Origin: Vicinamibacterales bacterium
GTDB taxonomy: Bacteria > Acidobacteriota > Vicinamibacteria > Vicinamibacterales > 2-12-FULL-66-21
Length of the DNA: 64,000 nt
Reading direction: 5' to 3'
Assembly (NCBI GenBank): GCA_036496585.1
Contig: DASXLB010000073.1
Location: 32,155-96,154 of the forward strand
The notes under the pieces are model-generated. The model was not told where the DNA came from, searched no databases, and worked only from the letters and a program-made list of their open reading frames with translations. This document shows, in pieces, positions 53,438 through 62,600 of the stretch. Position 1 is the stretch's first letter, and the number at the start of each line of letters is the position of its first letter. The translations under genes and the position numbers were made by a program.

Positions 53438-54031
53438 ATGCAGCCAACGTCTCGACGCGGCGGCCCTTCGGTGACCGATCTGCTGGCGCGGTGGCGCGCT
53501 GGAGACGAACGTGCGCTCGAGACGCTCGTGCCGATCGTCTACACGGAGCTCCGGTCGCTGGCGCACCACTACCTGCGGCAGGAGCAGCCGGGACATACCC
53601 TGCAGAGCACGGCGCTGGTCCATGAGGCCTACGTGCGGCTGGCCGGACACGAGCCTCCCGACTTGCATAGCCGGTCGCACTTCTTCGGCGTGGCGGCGCG
53701 GCTGATGCGCGAGATCCTCGTCGACTACGCGCGTGGCCAGCGCGCCGCGAAACGCGGGGGCGGCACGCCGCCGATCGCGATCGAGGAGCTCGAGAACGTG
53801 GCGCAGCGGCAGGACGTGGACCTGCTGCGGCTCGACGAGGCCCTGCGCGAGCTGGCAGGCATCGACGCGCGCCAGAGCCGGATCGTCGAACTGCGGTTCT
53901 TTACCGGCCTCTCGATCGACGAGACGTCGGACGTGCTCGGGATTTCGGCCGCCACCGTGTCGCGGGACTGGACGATGGCGCGCGCCTGGTTGCACCGGCA
54001 GCTGCAGGACGCCCCCCCCAATCGCGGATAG
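53438..54031 (+). CDS. ECF-family RNA polymerase sigma factor
   Basis: A 197-aa sigma-70-like regulator. Region 2 (about 15-90; LLARWRAGDERALETLVPIVYTEL, then LVHEAYVRLAG and SHFFGVAARLMREILVDYAR) and region 4 (about 130-185; RQSRIVELRFFTGLSIDETSDVLGISAATVSRDW) match the sigma factors often paired with Ser/Thr kinases in acidobacteria and planctomycetes. ATG 53438 is chosen; GTG 53471 would give a shorter N-terminus. It is followed 8 bp later by the kinase gene. No anti-sigma factor is adjacent, so activity is probably set by the kinase rather than by an anti-sigma. Confidence 0.9.
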   Translation: MQPTSRRGGPSVTDLLARWRAGDERALETLVPIVYTELRSLAHHYLRQEQPGHTLQSTALVHEAYVRLAGHEPPDLHSRSHFFGVAARLMREILVDYARGQRAAKRGGGTPPIAIEELENVAQRQDVDLLRLDEALRELAGIDARQSRIVELRFFTGLSIDETSDVLGISAATVSRDWTMARAWLHRQLQDAPPNRG

Positions 54032-54039
54032 CCGACGCC

Positions 54040-56559
54040 ATGACGCCGGAACGCTGGGAGCAGGTCAAGACGGTGTACGCGGCGGTGCTCGCGCGCGAGC
54101 CCGAAGGGCGCGCCTCCGTTCTCGCCGACCGCTGCGGCGCCGACGAGGAGCTGCGGCGTGAGGTGGCCAGCCTGCTGGCGTCGACGCCGCCGGACGGCGA
54201 CTGCTTCCTCGACACGCCGATGGCGCGCCTGCGGCCGCCGGCGATCGCCGAACCGCCGCTCGACGGACGCCGCATCGGGCCGTTCGAGCTGATCGGCGAG
54301 CTCGGGCACGGCGGCATGGGCACCGTCTATCGGGCCCGGCGCGCCGACGGCCAGTACGAGCAGGAGGTCGCGATCAAGCTGATTCGCAGCGGCGTCGAGG
54401 AGCGCGGCGCGCTGCTGGAGCGGTTCCGGACCGAGCGTCAGATCCTGGCCGGCCTCGACCATCCCAACATCGCCCGTCTGCTCGACGGCGGATCGACGGA
54501 GGAGGGGCGGCCGTACCTGGCGATGGAGCTGGTCGAAGGCGTGGACCTGTGCGCCTATTGCGACGCGCATCGCCTCAACATCAGCGCGCGACTGGCCTTG
54601 TTCCTCGATGTCTGCGCGGCGGTCGAGTACGCGCATCAGCGGCTGATCGTCCATCGCGACATCAAACCGCGCAACATCCTGGTCACGCCCGAGGGGGTGC
54701 CCAAGCTGCTGGATTTCGGCGTCGCCAAGCTGCTGACGCTCGACGGGAACACCGAAGCCACGCTGAACCGGCCGATGACGCTCGCCTACGCGAGCCCGGA
54801 ACAGATCCGCGGCGAGGCGGTGACGACGGTCTCCGACGTCTACTCCCTGGGGGTCGTGCTCTACCAGCTGCTGTCAGGGCACTCGCCGTACCGGCGCGAC
54901 ACGCGCACGCCGGCGGGTCTCTATCGCGCCATCGACGAGGACGAGCCGCTGCGGCCGAGCGCGGTCGTGGCGCGCGCCGCGACCGAGCGGGTCGACGGTC
55001 GTGACGTCGAGATTCCCGCCTCCCGGCTGGGCGGGGCGCGTGAGGGGTCGGTCGCGCGGCTGGCGCGTCGCCTCGACGGCGATCTCGATCACATCGTGCT
55101 CAAGGCGCTGCGCAAGGAGCCGGATCGGCGCTACGCCTCCGTGGCGCAGTTCGCCGACGACATCCGGCGGCACGCGAACGGGTTCCCGGTGACCGCGCGG
55201 CAGGGAACGTGGAGCTATCGCGCCAGGAAATTCGCGCGCCGCCATCGGGTGGGCCTCGCGATGCTGGGTCTGGTGCTGCTCGTCACCGCGACGGGCGTCG
55301 CGGCGACCGTGCGCGAGGCGCGGATAGCCCAGGCGAACGCGCGTCGCGCCGAGCAGCGATTCGACCAGCTGCGCAAGCTCGCCAACGCGATGGTGTTCGA
55401 CGTGCACGACGCGATCGAGCGGCTGCCCGGCGCCACCAAACCGCGCGCGTTGATCGTCCGGCTCGGCCTCGAGTATCTCGACGGGCTGTCGCGCGACGGC
55501 GCGGCGGACGCCGGCCTCCAGCTGCAGATCGCCCAGGGCTATCTGAAGCTGGGGCGGGCGCAGGCGGCAGCCGGCGAATCGAACCTTGGCGACCGTGTCG
55601 GCGGGGCCGTCAGCTTCCGCAAGGCCGTCGGCAGCCTGGAGCGGCTGCATTCGGCCGATCCGGGCAATCGGGAGGTCACCGCGCGGCTGGCGGAAGGACT
55701 CGACGCGCTGTCACTCCTCGTCGAATCGCCGGAGCGCTGGCCTCTGATCTCGCGGTCGCTGTCGCTGCGCCGTGCCGAGATGGAGGCGCATCCGGACGAC
55801 CTGACGGCGCGGCATGGCTACGGGGTCGCGCTGTTCCAGCTCGGCGCCAATTTCGCCGACGAACACCGGTACGACGAAGCGGTCCCGCCGTTCCGCCAGG
55901 CGCTGGGCATCTTCGAGGAGATTGATCGGCGCGCGCCGACCCGTGACGCCTCGCGGAACGTCGCGCTCTGCGACAAGCATCTTGCGGCGCTGAGCCTGCT
56001 GGTCGGCCGGGTCGACGAGGCGCTGCGCGGCTACCAGGCGGCGCGGCAGATCGACGAGCGGCTCGTGGCCGAAGACGCGCACGACACGCAGGCCGCCAGT
56101 GACCTGGGCTACGACCTGAGCGATCTGGGGACGACGCTGCGGCGGGCGGACCGCCCCGCCGAGGCCGAGGAGGTCTACCGGCGTGCGATCGCGCTGCGCC
56201 GCGCCGCCTATGCCGCGGATCCCAACGACGTCCGCGCGCGTCGGGCGCTCTCCTCCGTGATGTTCCGGCAGGGGGAAATGCTGCTCTTCACCTCGAAACA
56301 GCCGCGCGCCGCGGCACCGCTGCTGCGCGAGGCGGCGCAGCTGTCGCCGCCGGAGCCGCGGTTCGAAGGGGAGCGCGGCGACATTGAATACTGTCTGGGC
56401 TACGCGTCGGCGTGGCTGGGCGACCCGCGCGACGCGCGCGCGCATTGGACGACGGCGGCGGCGTCGTACGAATTGGCGGCGCGGCGCGCGCCGCTGCTCG
56501 GCAGCCAGCAGGACAGGCTGCGCGACCTGCGCGATCGCCTGAGCGGGAAGATCCGCTGA
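54040..56559 (+). CDS. Membrane Ser/Thr kinase with C-terminal TPR domain
   Basis: An 839-aa signalling protein. A short N-terminal helical region (MTPERWEQVKTVYAAVLARE) typical of this family precedes the kinase domain (about 83-380: GHGGMGTVYRAR, VAIK, HRDIKPRN, LLDFG and ASPEQIRG). A transmembrane helix (about 405-425) and TPR-like helices outside (about 440-835) follow. The kinase is complete. It is likely to phosphorylate the ECF factor encoded 8 bp upstream, by analogy with ECF-STPK pairs. The extracytoplasmic TPRs probably sense a partner. It ends at a strong hairpin. Confidence 0.93.
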   Translation: MTPERWEQVKTVYAAVLAREPEGRASVLADRCGADEELRREVASLLASTPPDGDCFLDTPMARLRPPAIAEPPLDGRRIGPFELIGELGHGGMGTVYRARRADGQYEQEVAIKLIRSGVEERGALLERFRTERQILAGLDHPNIARLLDGGSTEEGRPYLAMELVEGVDLCAYCDAHRLNISARLALFLDVCAAVEYAHQRLIVHRDIKPRNILVTPEGVPKLLDFGVAKLLTLDGNTEATLNRPMTLAYASPEQIRGEAVTTVSDVYSLGVVLYQLLSGHSPYRRDTRTPAGLYRAIDEDEPLRPSAVVARAATERVDGRDVEIPASRLGGAREGSVARLARRLDGDLDHIVLKALRKEPDRRYASVAQFADDIRRHANGFPVTARQGTWSYRARKFARRHRVGLAMLGLVLLVTATGVAATVREARIAQANARRAEQRFDQLRKLANAMVFDVHDAIERLPGATKPRALIVRLGLEYLDGLSRDGAADAGLQLQIAQGYLKLGRAQAAAGESNLGDRVGGAVSFRKAVGSLERLHSADPGNREVTARLAEGLDALSLLVESPERWPLISRSLSLRRAEMEAHPDDLTARHGYGVALFQLGANFADEHRYDEAVPPFRQALGIFEEIDRRAPTRDASRNVALCDKHLAALSLLVGRVDEALRGYQAARQIDERLVAEDAHDTQAASDLGYDLSDLGTTLRRADRPAEAEEVYRRAIALRRAAYAADPNDVRARRALSSVMFRQGEMLLFTSKQPRAAAPLLREAAQLSPPEPRFEGERGDIEYCLGYASAWLGDPRDARAHWTTAAASYELAARRAPLLGSQQDRLRDLRDRLSGKIR

Positions 56560-56611
56560 GCGGCTCCAAGCGGAGGCTGCTTCCGGACGCTGATGCGAAC
56601 AGCACCGCAGG

Positions 56612-56650
56612 CCTGAAGATGGAGCGCGACCTCGAGCTCGCATCTTCAGG
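56612..56650. terminator. Strong hairpin terminator between convergent genes
   Basis: A 10-bp perfect stem CCTGAAGATG/CATCTTCAGG, extended by GAGC/GCTC with one bulge, encloses a short loop. It lies 50 bp past the kinase stop and before the end of the convergent PEP-CTERM gene. No T-run follows, but the stem is stable. Confidence 0.6.
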
Positions 56651-56684
56651 TTGGAGACAGCGGCGCTCGGACCGCATCCGTCTT

Positions 56685-57308
56685 TTACGCGAGCCGCCGG
56701 CGGGCGCGCACCAGCCCGGCCGCCCCGGCGCCCAGCAGGAGAAGCGTCGACGGCTCTGGAGTGGGCGTCGCGCCAGGCGTGCCGAGAACGGCGAGGTCCC
56801 CATCCAGGTGGAGCTGCGTGAACCCCGGGTGATCCATCGAGGGGGTCGACGAGAAATCTCGAATGGTGAGCGTCAGCGCCGTGATTGTGGAGCCGGCGAA
56901 ATCGATCATCCCTGCCGGCAAATTGAAGAGCGCCGCTTCGGAGGCGGCATCCACTCCGCCGCCCCCGCCTCGAGGCGGCCCGAACAGGTATCCGATGAAA
57001 TTGGCCCGGCCGTTCGTCATCAGGCTGGCGACGCTGGCGAAGTCGGCGTCGGTCATGCCGTCCTCGATCAGCGTGCGGCCGATGTCGGCCGTGGAAATCA
57101 GCGTCGTGGCGAACAGGTCGAAGCCTCCGATGGAGAGCGTCAACCTGCCGTTGGTGTCACCGGGCGACATAGGAGCCGCACCGGTCTGGAGGATCGTCCG
57201 CGAGCCCAGCTTGACGGGATCGGCCGCGGCCGTCATGGGCAATGAGACGAAAACAAGCAGAGCTAGTGGAGTAGTGACGCGTGCGAGTGTGCGCAGAAAT
57301 TTGCTCAC
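56685..57308 (-). CDS. PEP-CTERM sorting-domain exported protein
   Basis: A 207-aa secreted protein. Signal peptide to about residue 29 (PMTAAADP). The middle (about 35-175) has beta-rich Gly-containing segments with no named family. The C-terminus has the PEP-CTERM tripartite signal: TPEPSTLLLLGAGAAGLV followed by basic RARRRLA. This implies processing by an exosortase (EpsH-type), which is not encoded in this window. Function unknown; such proteins are often surface or biofilm components. Confidence 0.85.
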   Translation of the reverse strand: MSKFLRTLARVTTPLALLVFVSLPMTAAADPVKLGSRTILQTGAAPMSPGDTNGRLTLSIGGFDLFATTLISTADIGRTLIEDGMTDADFASVASLMTNGRANFIGYLFGPPRGGGGGVDAASEAALFNLPAGMIDFAGSTITALTLTIRDFSSTPSMDHPGFTQLHLDGDLAVLGTPGATPTPEPSTLLLLGAGAAGLVRARRRLA

Positions 57309-57411
57309 GCTGTCCTCCCGAGCGGCACAAAGCCGCCGCCGCCCCGCGGCAGTGCAAGCCGCGCGACGTCAACAGGAGTCGTAGCGGTTGGACGGACAAG
57401 GCCCGCTCGCG

Positions 57412-60048
57412 TCAGTCGCGCAGCACGGTCACCGGATCCAGCCGCGCCGCGCGCCAGGCTGGGACCAGGCAGGCGACCGCCGACACGACGAGCAGGCCGC
57501 CCGCGACGACGCCGAGCGTCAGTGGATCGCCGGCGTCGACGCCGAACACGAGCCGGTCGAGCAGGCGCGCCGCCAGGAGAGACCCGGCCGCGCCGGCCGC
57601 GATGCCGACCAGCGCCGGCTTCATCCCTTCCACGACGACCATCCGCAGCACGTCGCCCGTCGCGGCGCCGAGCGCGGTGCGAATGCCCAGCTCGCGGCGG
57701 CGGCTGCGGACCAGATACGAGAGCACGCCGTAGATGCCCACCGACGCCAGCGTCAACGCGGCGGCGGCGAACAGTTCCAGCAGCAGCGCCCGGAAGCGTT
57801 CACCGACCAGCGAGCTCTCGATGACGTCGTGCATCGAGCGCACCGCCTGCACCGGCAGTTGCGCGTCGATCGCGTGGACGGCGGCGACCGCCGGCCTCGC
57901 GAGCGCGTCGGGATCGCCGGTGGTGCGGATGGCGATCGAGAAGCCGCCGAAGGGCAGGTCGCGCTGGTAGTAGTAGACAGTCGGCGGCGCGTTCTCGGTC
58001 AGCGCCTCCTTCACGTCGCCGACCACGCCGACGACGTCGATGAGCTGTGTGCGGGAGTCGAGCGGCAGCGTCACCCGCTGGCCGACCGGATTGCCGCTGC
58101 CCCAGAGCAGCCTGGCCGCCGAGGCGCTGACCAGGACGGCGTCGCGGTCGGCGGCGGCGAAGTCGCGTCCATGCAGGATCGGGATCTCCATCGTCGTCAT
58201 GTAGCCGGCGCTCGTTTCGCGGACCGCGACCGTCGGCTGCTCGCTCGGCTTCAGCTCGGCGCGCCCTTCGACGACGATCGGCTGGACCGAGCCGCCGCCG
58301 GTGAGCGGGAGCGTGTTGGAGTAGCCGGCCGCGGCCGCGCCCGGCAGCGCCCGCAGCCGCTCGAGCAGCGCGTCGTAGAACGCCCGCTTCTGCGCCGGTT
58401 CGCGATAGCGCGCGTCCTGCAGCCCGATGTCGAGCTTCAGCACCCGTTCGGGGTTGAACCCCGCGTCGACCGACCGCAGCGCGTGCAGGCTGCGCAGCAT
58501 GACGCCGGCCGCCATCAGCAGCATCAGCGACAGCGCCACTTCCGCGACGACGAGCGCCCGGCGGGTGAAGAGCCCGGCGCCGGCGTCGCCGCTGCGGCCC
58601 CCTTCCTTCAGCGTCTCGTTCAGATCGGCGCGCCCGGCCTGCAGCGCCGGCACGCCGCCGGCGACGAGGCCGGTGAGGCACGAGACGCCGATCATGAACA
58701 GGAGCACGTGCGCGTCGATCGACGCGGCGTCGGCGCGCGGGATCTGGTCGGCGAGGAGCGACGCTCCCGCCGCGAGCGCGAGTTGGGCCAGCAGCAGCCC
58801 CGCCGCGCCGCCGGCGAGCGCCAGGACGAGCGCCTCGACGAGCAGGTGCTGCAAGACGCGGGTCCGGCCCGCGCCGAGCGCCGCCCGGATGGCGATCTCC
58901 TTGCGGCGTCCCATCGCGCGCGCCAGGATCAGGTTGCCGGCGTTGGCGCAGGCGATGAGCAGCACGAGCGCCACCGCCGCCAGCAGCAGGAGCAGCGACG
59001 TCCGTACGTCGCCGACGATCAGCTCCTGGAGCGGAATCGCGGTGCCGCCCCAGCCGGCGTTCTGAGACGGATAGGCGGCCTCGAGCCGCCGCGAGATGAC
59101 CGCCAGCTCCGAGCGGGCCTGCGCGAGGGTGGCGCCGGGCGCGAGGCGGGCGATGGCCTGGTAGTTGTGGTTCTCGCGGACCGCGCGGTCCGTGTCGGTC
59201 CACCCCAGCGGCACCCAGACCGGCATCGACGTCGCCGCCCAGCCGTTGCCGGAGAAGGTCCGTGGCATCACGCCGACGATCGTGTACGGCGCGCCGTCGA
59301 AGGCGATCGTCCGGCCGATGACACCGGCGGCGCCGCCGAAATGGCTTCGCCAGAATCCGTCGCTGAGGATCACGACCTGCGCGCGCGCCGGATCGAATTC
59401 TTCGGGCAGGAAGGTCCGTCCGAGCTGCGGCTGCGTGCCGACGATCGTGAAGAAACCCGGGCCGGCGCGCACCGCGCGGATCGCTTCAGGGCCGCTGTCG
59501 CCGGCGATCGTGAACTGCCGGAAGCCGTAGGCCGCCATCGCGGCGAACGAGCGGCTGTCGCGCTGCCAGTCGAGGAAATTCGCCGGCGACAGCGAGAACG
59601 TCGTCATGCCTGGGAAGGCCGACTGCGGCGGGACGTGGAACAGGCGCACGAGGCGCTCCGGTTCGGCGAACGGCAGCGGCCGCAGCAGCACGGCGTTGAC
59701 CAGGCTGAAGATGCCGACGTTGGCGCCGATGCCGAGCGCCAGCACCGAGACGACGGCGAGGGCGAACGACGGGGCGCGACGGAAGACGCGGCAGGCGAGG
59801 CGGAGGTCGGTCAGCAGGGTGCGCATGAGCGGGTCTCTCCCGGTGGTGGAAAGCGGCGGCGGGACGGTGGGGCCGGCGCTGCCGCGCAGGCAGGCGACGG
59901 CCTGGCGCCAGTACCAGCGCCGCGCCGCGCGCGGCGAGATCGCGGCGCGCGCGGCGAATTCCTCGGCCAGGTCGCCGAGCACGAACTCGCGCCGCTCGCC
60001 GCGCAGCCGGAGCGCGGCGAGCCGTTCAGCCAGCCGGGGCGGCGTCAT
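57412..60048 (-). CDS. ADOP-family (MacB/FtsX-like) ABC permease
   Basis: An 878-aa membrane protein of the acidobacterial duplicated permease type. A short N-terminal region (about 1-60, GDLAEEFAAR) precedes the first FtsX/MacB-PCD module (membrane segment about 85-105, then a large periplasmic domain). Further membrane segments lie near 345-370, 395-420 and 430-450, then a second periplasmic domain, and the last helices lie near 750-870. The protein ends in WRAARLDPVTVLRD, the hallmark C-terminus. No ATPase gene is adjacent. The ATG at 60048 overlaps the PadR stop by four bases (ATGA). Confidence 0.92.
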   Translation of the reverse strand: MTPPRLAERLAALRLRGERREFVLGDLAEEFAARAAISPRAARRWYWRQAVACLRGSAGPTVPPPLSTTGRDPLMRTLLTDLRLACRVFRRAPSFALAVVSVLALGIGANVGIFSLVNAVLLRPLPFAEPERLVRLFHVPPQSAFPGMTTFSLSPANFLDWQRDSRSFAAMAAYGFRQFTIAGDSGPEAIRAVRAGPGFFTIVGTQPQLGRTFLPEEFDPARAQVVILSDGFWRSHFGGAAGVIGRTIAFDGAPYTIVGVMPRTFSGNGWAATSMPVWVPLGWTDTDRAVRENHNYQAIARLAPGATLAQARSELAVISRRLEAAYPSQNAGWGGTAIPLQELIVGDVRTSLLLLLAAVALVLLIACANAGNLILARAMGRRKEIAIRAALGAGRTRVLQHLLVEALVLALAGGAAGLLLAQLALAAGASLLADQIPRADAASIDAHVLLFMIGVSCLTGLVAGGVPALQAGRADLNETLKEGGRSGDAGAGLFTRRALVVAEVALSLMLLMAAGVMLRSLHALRSVDAGFNPERVLKLDIGLQDARYREPAQKRAFYDALLERLRALPGAAAAGYSNTLPLTGGGSVQPIVVEGRAELKPSEQPTVAVRETSAGYMTTMEIPILHGRDFAAADRDAVLVSASAARLLWGSGNPVGQRVTLPLDSRTQLIDVVGVVGDVKEALTENAPPTVYYYQRDLPFGGFSIAIRTTGDPDALARPAVAAVHAIDAQLPVQAVRSMHDVIESSLVGERFRALLLELFAAAALTLASVGIYGVLSYLVRSRRRELGIRTALGAATGDVLRMVVVEGMKPALVGIAAGAAGSLLAARLLDRLVFGVDAGDPLTLGVVAGGLLVVSAVACLVPAWRAARLDPVTVLRD

Positions 60049-60383
60049 TGGCGTCCCAGCCGGCGTTCGAGTCCGCTCGCCATGGCGGTGAAGGCGCGGT
60101 AGGCCTGGCGCAGGGCGGCGGCGCCGGCCGGGGTCAGCGCGTGGAACTTGCGGCGGCGGCCGCCGCGCTGCGGGGTCGGCTCGCTGGTCCACGAGCGCAG
60201 CAGCCCCTTGGCTTCGAGGCGATCGAGGGTGGTGTAGACCGCGTTGATCGAGACGTCGCGGCCGGAGCGGGCGTGGATTTCCTGGCGGATGGCCGCGCCG
60301 TAGGCGGCCTCATCGAGCCGCAGCACGCCGAGGAGGACCAGTTGTTCGAAATCGCCGAGCGCCGCCTTCGATTTAAACCACAT
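60045..60383 (-). CDS. PadR-family transcriptional regulator
   Basis: A 112-aa winged-helix repressor. The segment FEQLVLLGVLRLDEAAYGAAI through VSINAVYTTLDRLEAKGLLRS and GGRRRKFHALTPAG is the PadR HTH and wing. It is coupled to the ADOP permease downstream, a pairing repeated across acidobacterial genomes, and probably represses this unit and senses a small molecule. No clear ribosome-binding site precedes the ATG, so it may be leaderless. Confidence 0.94.
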   Translation of the reverse strand: MWFKSKAALGDFEQLVLLGVLRLDEAAYGAAIRQEIHARSGRDVSINAVYTTLDRLEAKGLLRSWTSEPTPQRGGRRRKFHALTPAGAAALRQAYRAFTAMASGLERRLGRQ

Positions 60384-60560
60384 TGTGGGGAATATCTATG
60401 CCGCTTGGACGGGAAGTGGATGGAAAAGGTTGACGGCCTGCCGAGGTGGGCGCCGGTCCCGTCTCGGCAGGCAGCGGACCGCCGAGACTGATTCGTGGGT
60501 CGGCGGCGATCCGGTTCAGATGGGAAGAGGCCTGGGCAGTTCCCGCCGATAAGACGGTGC

Positions 60561-61187
60561 GTGGCTGCCCCGGGTCCAGCGGCAAGAACCCTTGGATTGA
60601 CGTTGGCGGGCCTCGTCGGCGGGTTGTTGACCGTCTCCTCCCTGCCTTGGCCTCGGTTCAGTACCCTTGAGAGGGGGCTTTCACCTTCGGCGTTTGGCGT
60701 GGCTCTCGCTGGTTACTTCTGGCTCGTTGACCGGGACCGATCGATCCTGAAGGCCGCCAGTCTCACCGCGATATCGTGGGCGGCGTTCTGGCTCGCCTTC
60801 ATCATCGCGGCCGGCGAAGTGATAGGTCACCCCGGCGGAAATCGTACCGGCCTCGCCGACATCGCGCCTCTTTTCGCCGGCGGCTTCGTCGGAGGCCTCG
60901 TCCTGTCGACGGCGGCGTTCGCTTTCTACGCACACGTTCAACCCACGCTCCGGCGGCTTCTCGTCTGCACGATTGGCGGCGGCCTGCTCGGCGTCGCCGG
61001 CCAGCAGCTGGGATACCTGTCTGAGCCTCACGCCGGGACGAACCCGACCCCTGCACTGTTCATCGTCTGGCAGACTGGAATGGGTTTCCTGATCGGATGC
61101 CTGTGGCCGCCGATCGGGGCTCTCGAGCCGACGCGGCTGTCGATCGTCGAACCGGATGGGAAGTCGGCGAGTCCCGATCCGCTTTAG
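60561..61187 (+). CDS. Membrane protein of unknown function
   Basis: A protein of about 208 aa with four to five hydrophobic segments (near 10-28, 40-60, 75-95, 110-130, 165-185) and small-residue-rich helices (GLTLAGLVGGLL; GGFVGGLVLSTAAF). I do not recognise the family. The start is uncertain: GTG 60561 is used, and GTG 60495 would extend it. It is the first gene of a patch that looks less GC-rich than the rest of the window. Confidence 0.55.
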   Translation: MAAPGPAARTLGLTLAGLVGGLLTVSSLPWPRFSTLERGLSPSAFGVALAGYFWLVDRDRSILKAASLTAISWAAFWLAFIIAAGEVIGHPGGNRTGLADIAPLFAGGFVGGLVLSTAAFAFYAHVQPTLRRLLVCTIGGGLLGVAGQQLGYLSEPHAGTNPTPALFIVWQTGMGFLIGCLWPPIGALEPTRLSIVEPDGKSASPDPL

Positions 61188-61357
61188 AAGGCGCTCGTTC
61201 ATGACCACACCCGGCGTCAGCGCCGACTTCACATGTGCGCCTCGATGCGGCAGACCGCAAAATGTGCAGGATTTGACGAGCTGCCAGCGGCTTCGCAGGA
61301 ATTCCGTCCAATCAGCCAGTCCGGTCGTCAAATCGTCGATAGAGCAGGAGGTTCAGA

Positions 61358-61714
61358 ATGGTCCGATACGCTTTTGCGATTGGTCTCGCCAGCCTCGCCG
61401 GTTACGGGCTCGTTCCGGCGAAACAGGCTCAATGCGGCTCCGCCCCAAGCGCGGAGCAAATCGCGCGACGGAGGGCGGGGATCACCACCGCCAGACAGAT
61501 CAACACCGCCGAGGCGCGATCGTCTGCCGCTGGAGGCAAGTATGTCCCGCTCGCGCTATTGAAGGGCGTGACGGTTCCGGACGGCTTCGATGTGCAGGTG
61601 TCGACGGACGGCGAAGGCTACACGTTCTCGGTGAAGGACGCCAAAGACGAGTGTCATCCAGCGTTCTTTTCCGACCAGACAGGGCTCATTTACACCGGGA
61701 CGCCGCTTCAATGA
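61358..61714 (+). CDS. Exported pilin-like hypothetical protein
   Basis: A 118-aa protein. The hydrophobic N-terminus (MVRYAFAIGLASLAGYGLV) may be a signal peptide or anchor. The remainder (RQINTAEARSS, then YTFSVKDAKDECHPAFFSDQTGLIY) resembles the C-terminal globular part of prepilin-like proteins. The ATG has a GGAGG box. A type IV prepilin cleavage site (G/A then a long hydrophobic helix) is not clear. Function unknown. Confidence 0.6.
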   Translation: MVRYAFAIGLASLAGYGLVPAKQAQCGSAPSAEQIARRRAGITTARQINTAEARSSAAGGKYVPLALLKGVTVPDGFDVQVSTDGEGYTFSVKDAKDECHPAFFSDQTGLIYTGTPLQ

Positions 61715-61866
61715 AGTCCAGACGCAAGACCTGGTGAATCCGGCTGGTGGGCCAGTTTCGCTTGCGCCCCTATGGCGATTCTCATTCTTCAGTCGCGCAC
61801 CACCCATACGTGGTGTTCCTTGATTTAGGATGGTTACGGACCTCGACGTCGGTTCTTGCTAATGAT

Positions 61867-61902
61867 CTGCAGACCCTTGGACAGCCTCCAAAGGGTCTGC
61901 AG
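61867..61902. promoter_or_regulatory. 12-bp-stem hairpin in the leader of the M50-like gene
   Basis: CTGCAGACCCTT/AAGGGTCTGCAG with a 12-nt loop forms a perfect 12-bp stem that ends 8 bp before the ATG at 61911. At that position it would cover the usual ribosome-binding region, so it may control translation or be a protein-binding dyad. No ribosome-binding site is visible otherwise. Confidence 0.65.
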
Positions 61903-61910
61903 TAACTAAA

Positions 61911-62597
61911 ATGATCAACTTGAGAGTCTTCAACACGCCAGTACGGATAAAGCCGACAGTCTCCTTACTGGTCCTTGCGATCTGGGCCGGGGCCGCTGGG
62001 TTGGACTTGTATTGGCATCCTGGTCGTGGCTTCTGGTCGGCCGTGCTTATTGGCTTCGCCACCACGTTTCTCTTGATTTTGGCGGACTTCGGGCATCCGC
62101 TCGCCCACATATTCAGTGCTCGCTTTGCCGGCACTCCTATGAGTGAAATCCGCATTACTGTCAGGCAAATGCCACATACGCTCTACGACAATAACGCGGC
62201 TTCGCCTAACGCTCACCGGTTGCGCGCGCTGGGTGGTCCCATTTTCAATTTGCTGTGCTTACTCATGAGCGTAGCGGTATTCGTCATCGCGCCAGCCGGT
62301 TCGGTTGCGAAGGAGTTGGCGTCCTGGTCGTCAGTTGCCCACAGCATGATGTTGATTATGAGTCTGGCACCGGAGCCCAGCGTAGATGGTGGCAATATTT
62401 TGAAGTGGACATTGGTAGCAAGGGGCTGGTCCGAGGTCGCCGCTGTCGCGGCGGTGCGGCGTGCTGGCTGGCTGTTCGGGATAGTAGCTGTCGTGCTTGG
62501 ACTGTGCCTGATCGCCATGCACGTCTGGGTAATTGGTGGAATATTCTCGGCCTCCGGTACTATTATCTTAGGTATGGCGGTCGGTGTAGTCCGTTAG
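61911..62597 (+). CDS. M50/site-2-protease-like membrane protein lacking the catalytic Glu
   Basis: A 228-aa membrane protein with about six hydrophobic segments. The expected zinc motif HExxH reads GHPLAH (DFGHPLAHIFSAR, about residue 61), so Glu is replaced by Pro and the two His remain. The second family landmark appears as PEPSVDGGNIL, matching the N/P-x-D-G-G motif. Without the Glu it should not be an active protease, but it could still bind metal or act as a non-catalytic relative. Codon usage (TTG, ATT, TTA) is more AT-rich than neighbours, suggesting later acquisition. It is bracketed by a leader hairpin and a MITE-like element. Confidence 0.6.
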   Translation: MINLRVFNTPVRIKPTVSLLVLAIWAGAAGLDLYWHPGRGFWSAVLIGFATTFLLILADFGHPLAHIFSARFAGTPMSEIRITVRQMPHTLYDNNAASPNAHRLRALGGPIFNLLCLLMSVAVFVIAPAGSVAKELASWSSVAHSMMLIMSLAPEPSVDGGNILKWTLVARGWSEVAAVAAVRRAGWLFGIVAVVLGLCLIAMHVWVIGGIFSASGTIILGMAVGVVR

Positions 62598-62600
62598 ACT

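Noticed and set aside
57388-60102. 904-codon open frame opposite the ADOP permease
   Set aside because: Antisense shadow of a clear permease; Arg/Glu/Asp-rich composition with no domain.
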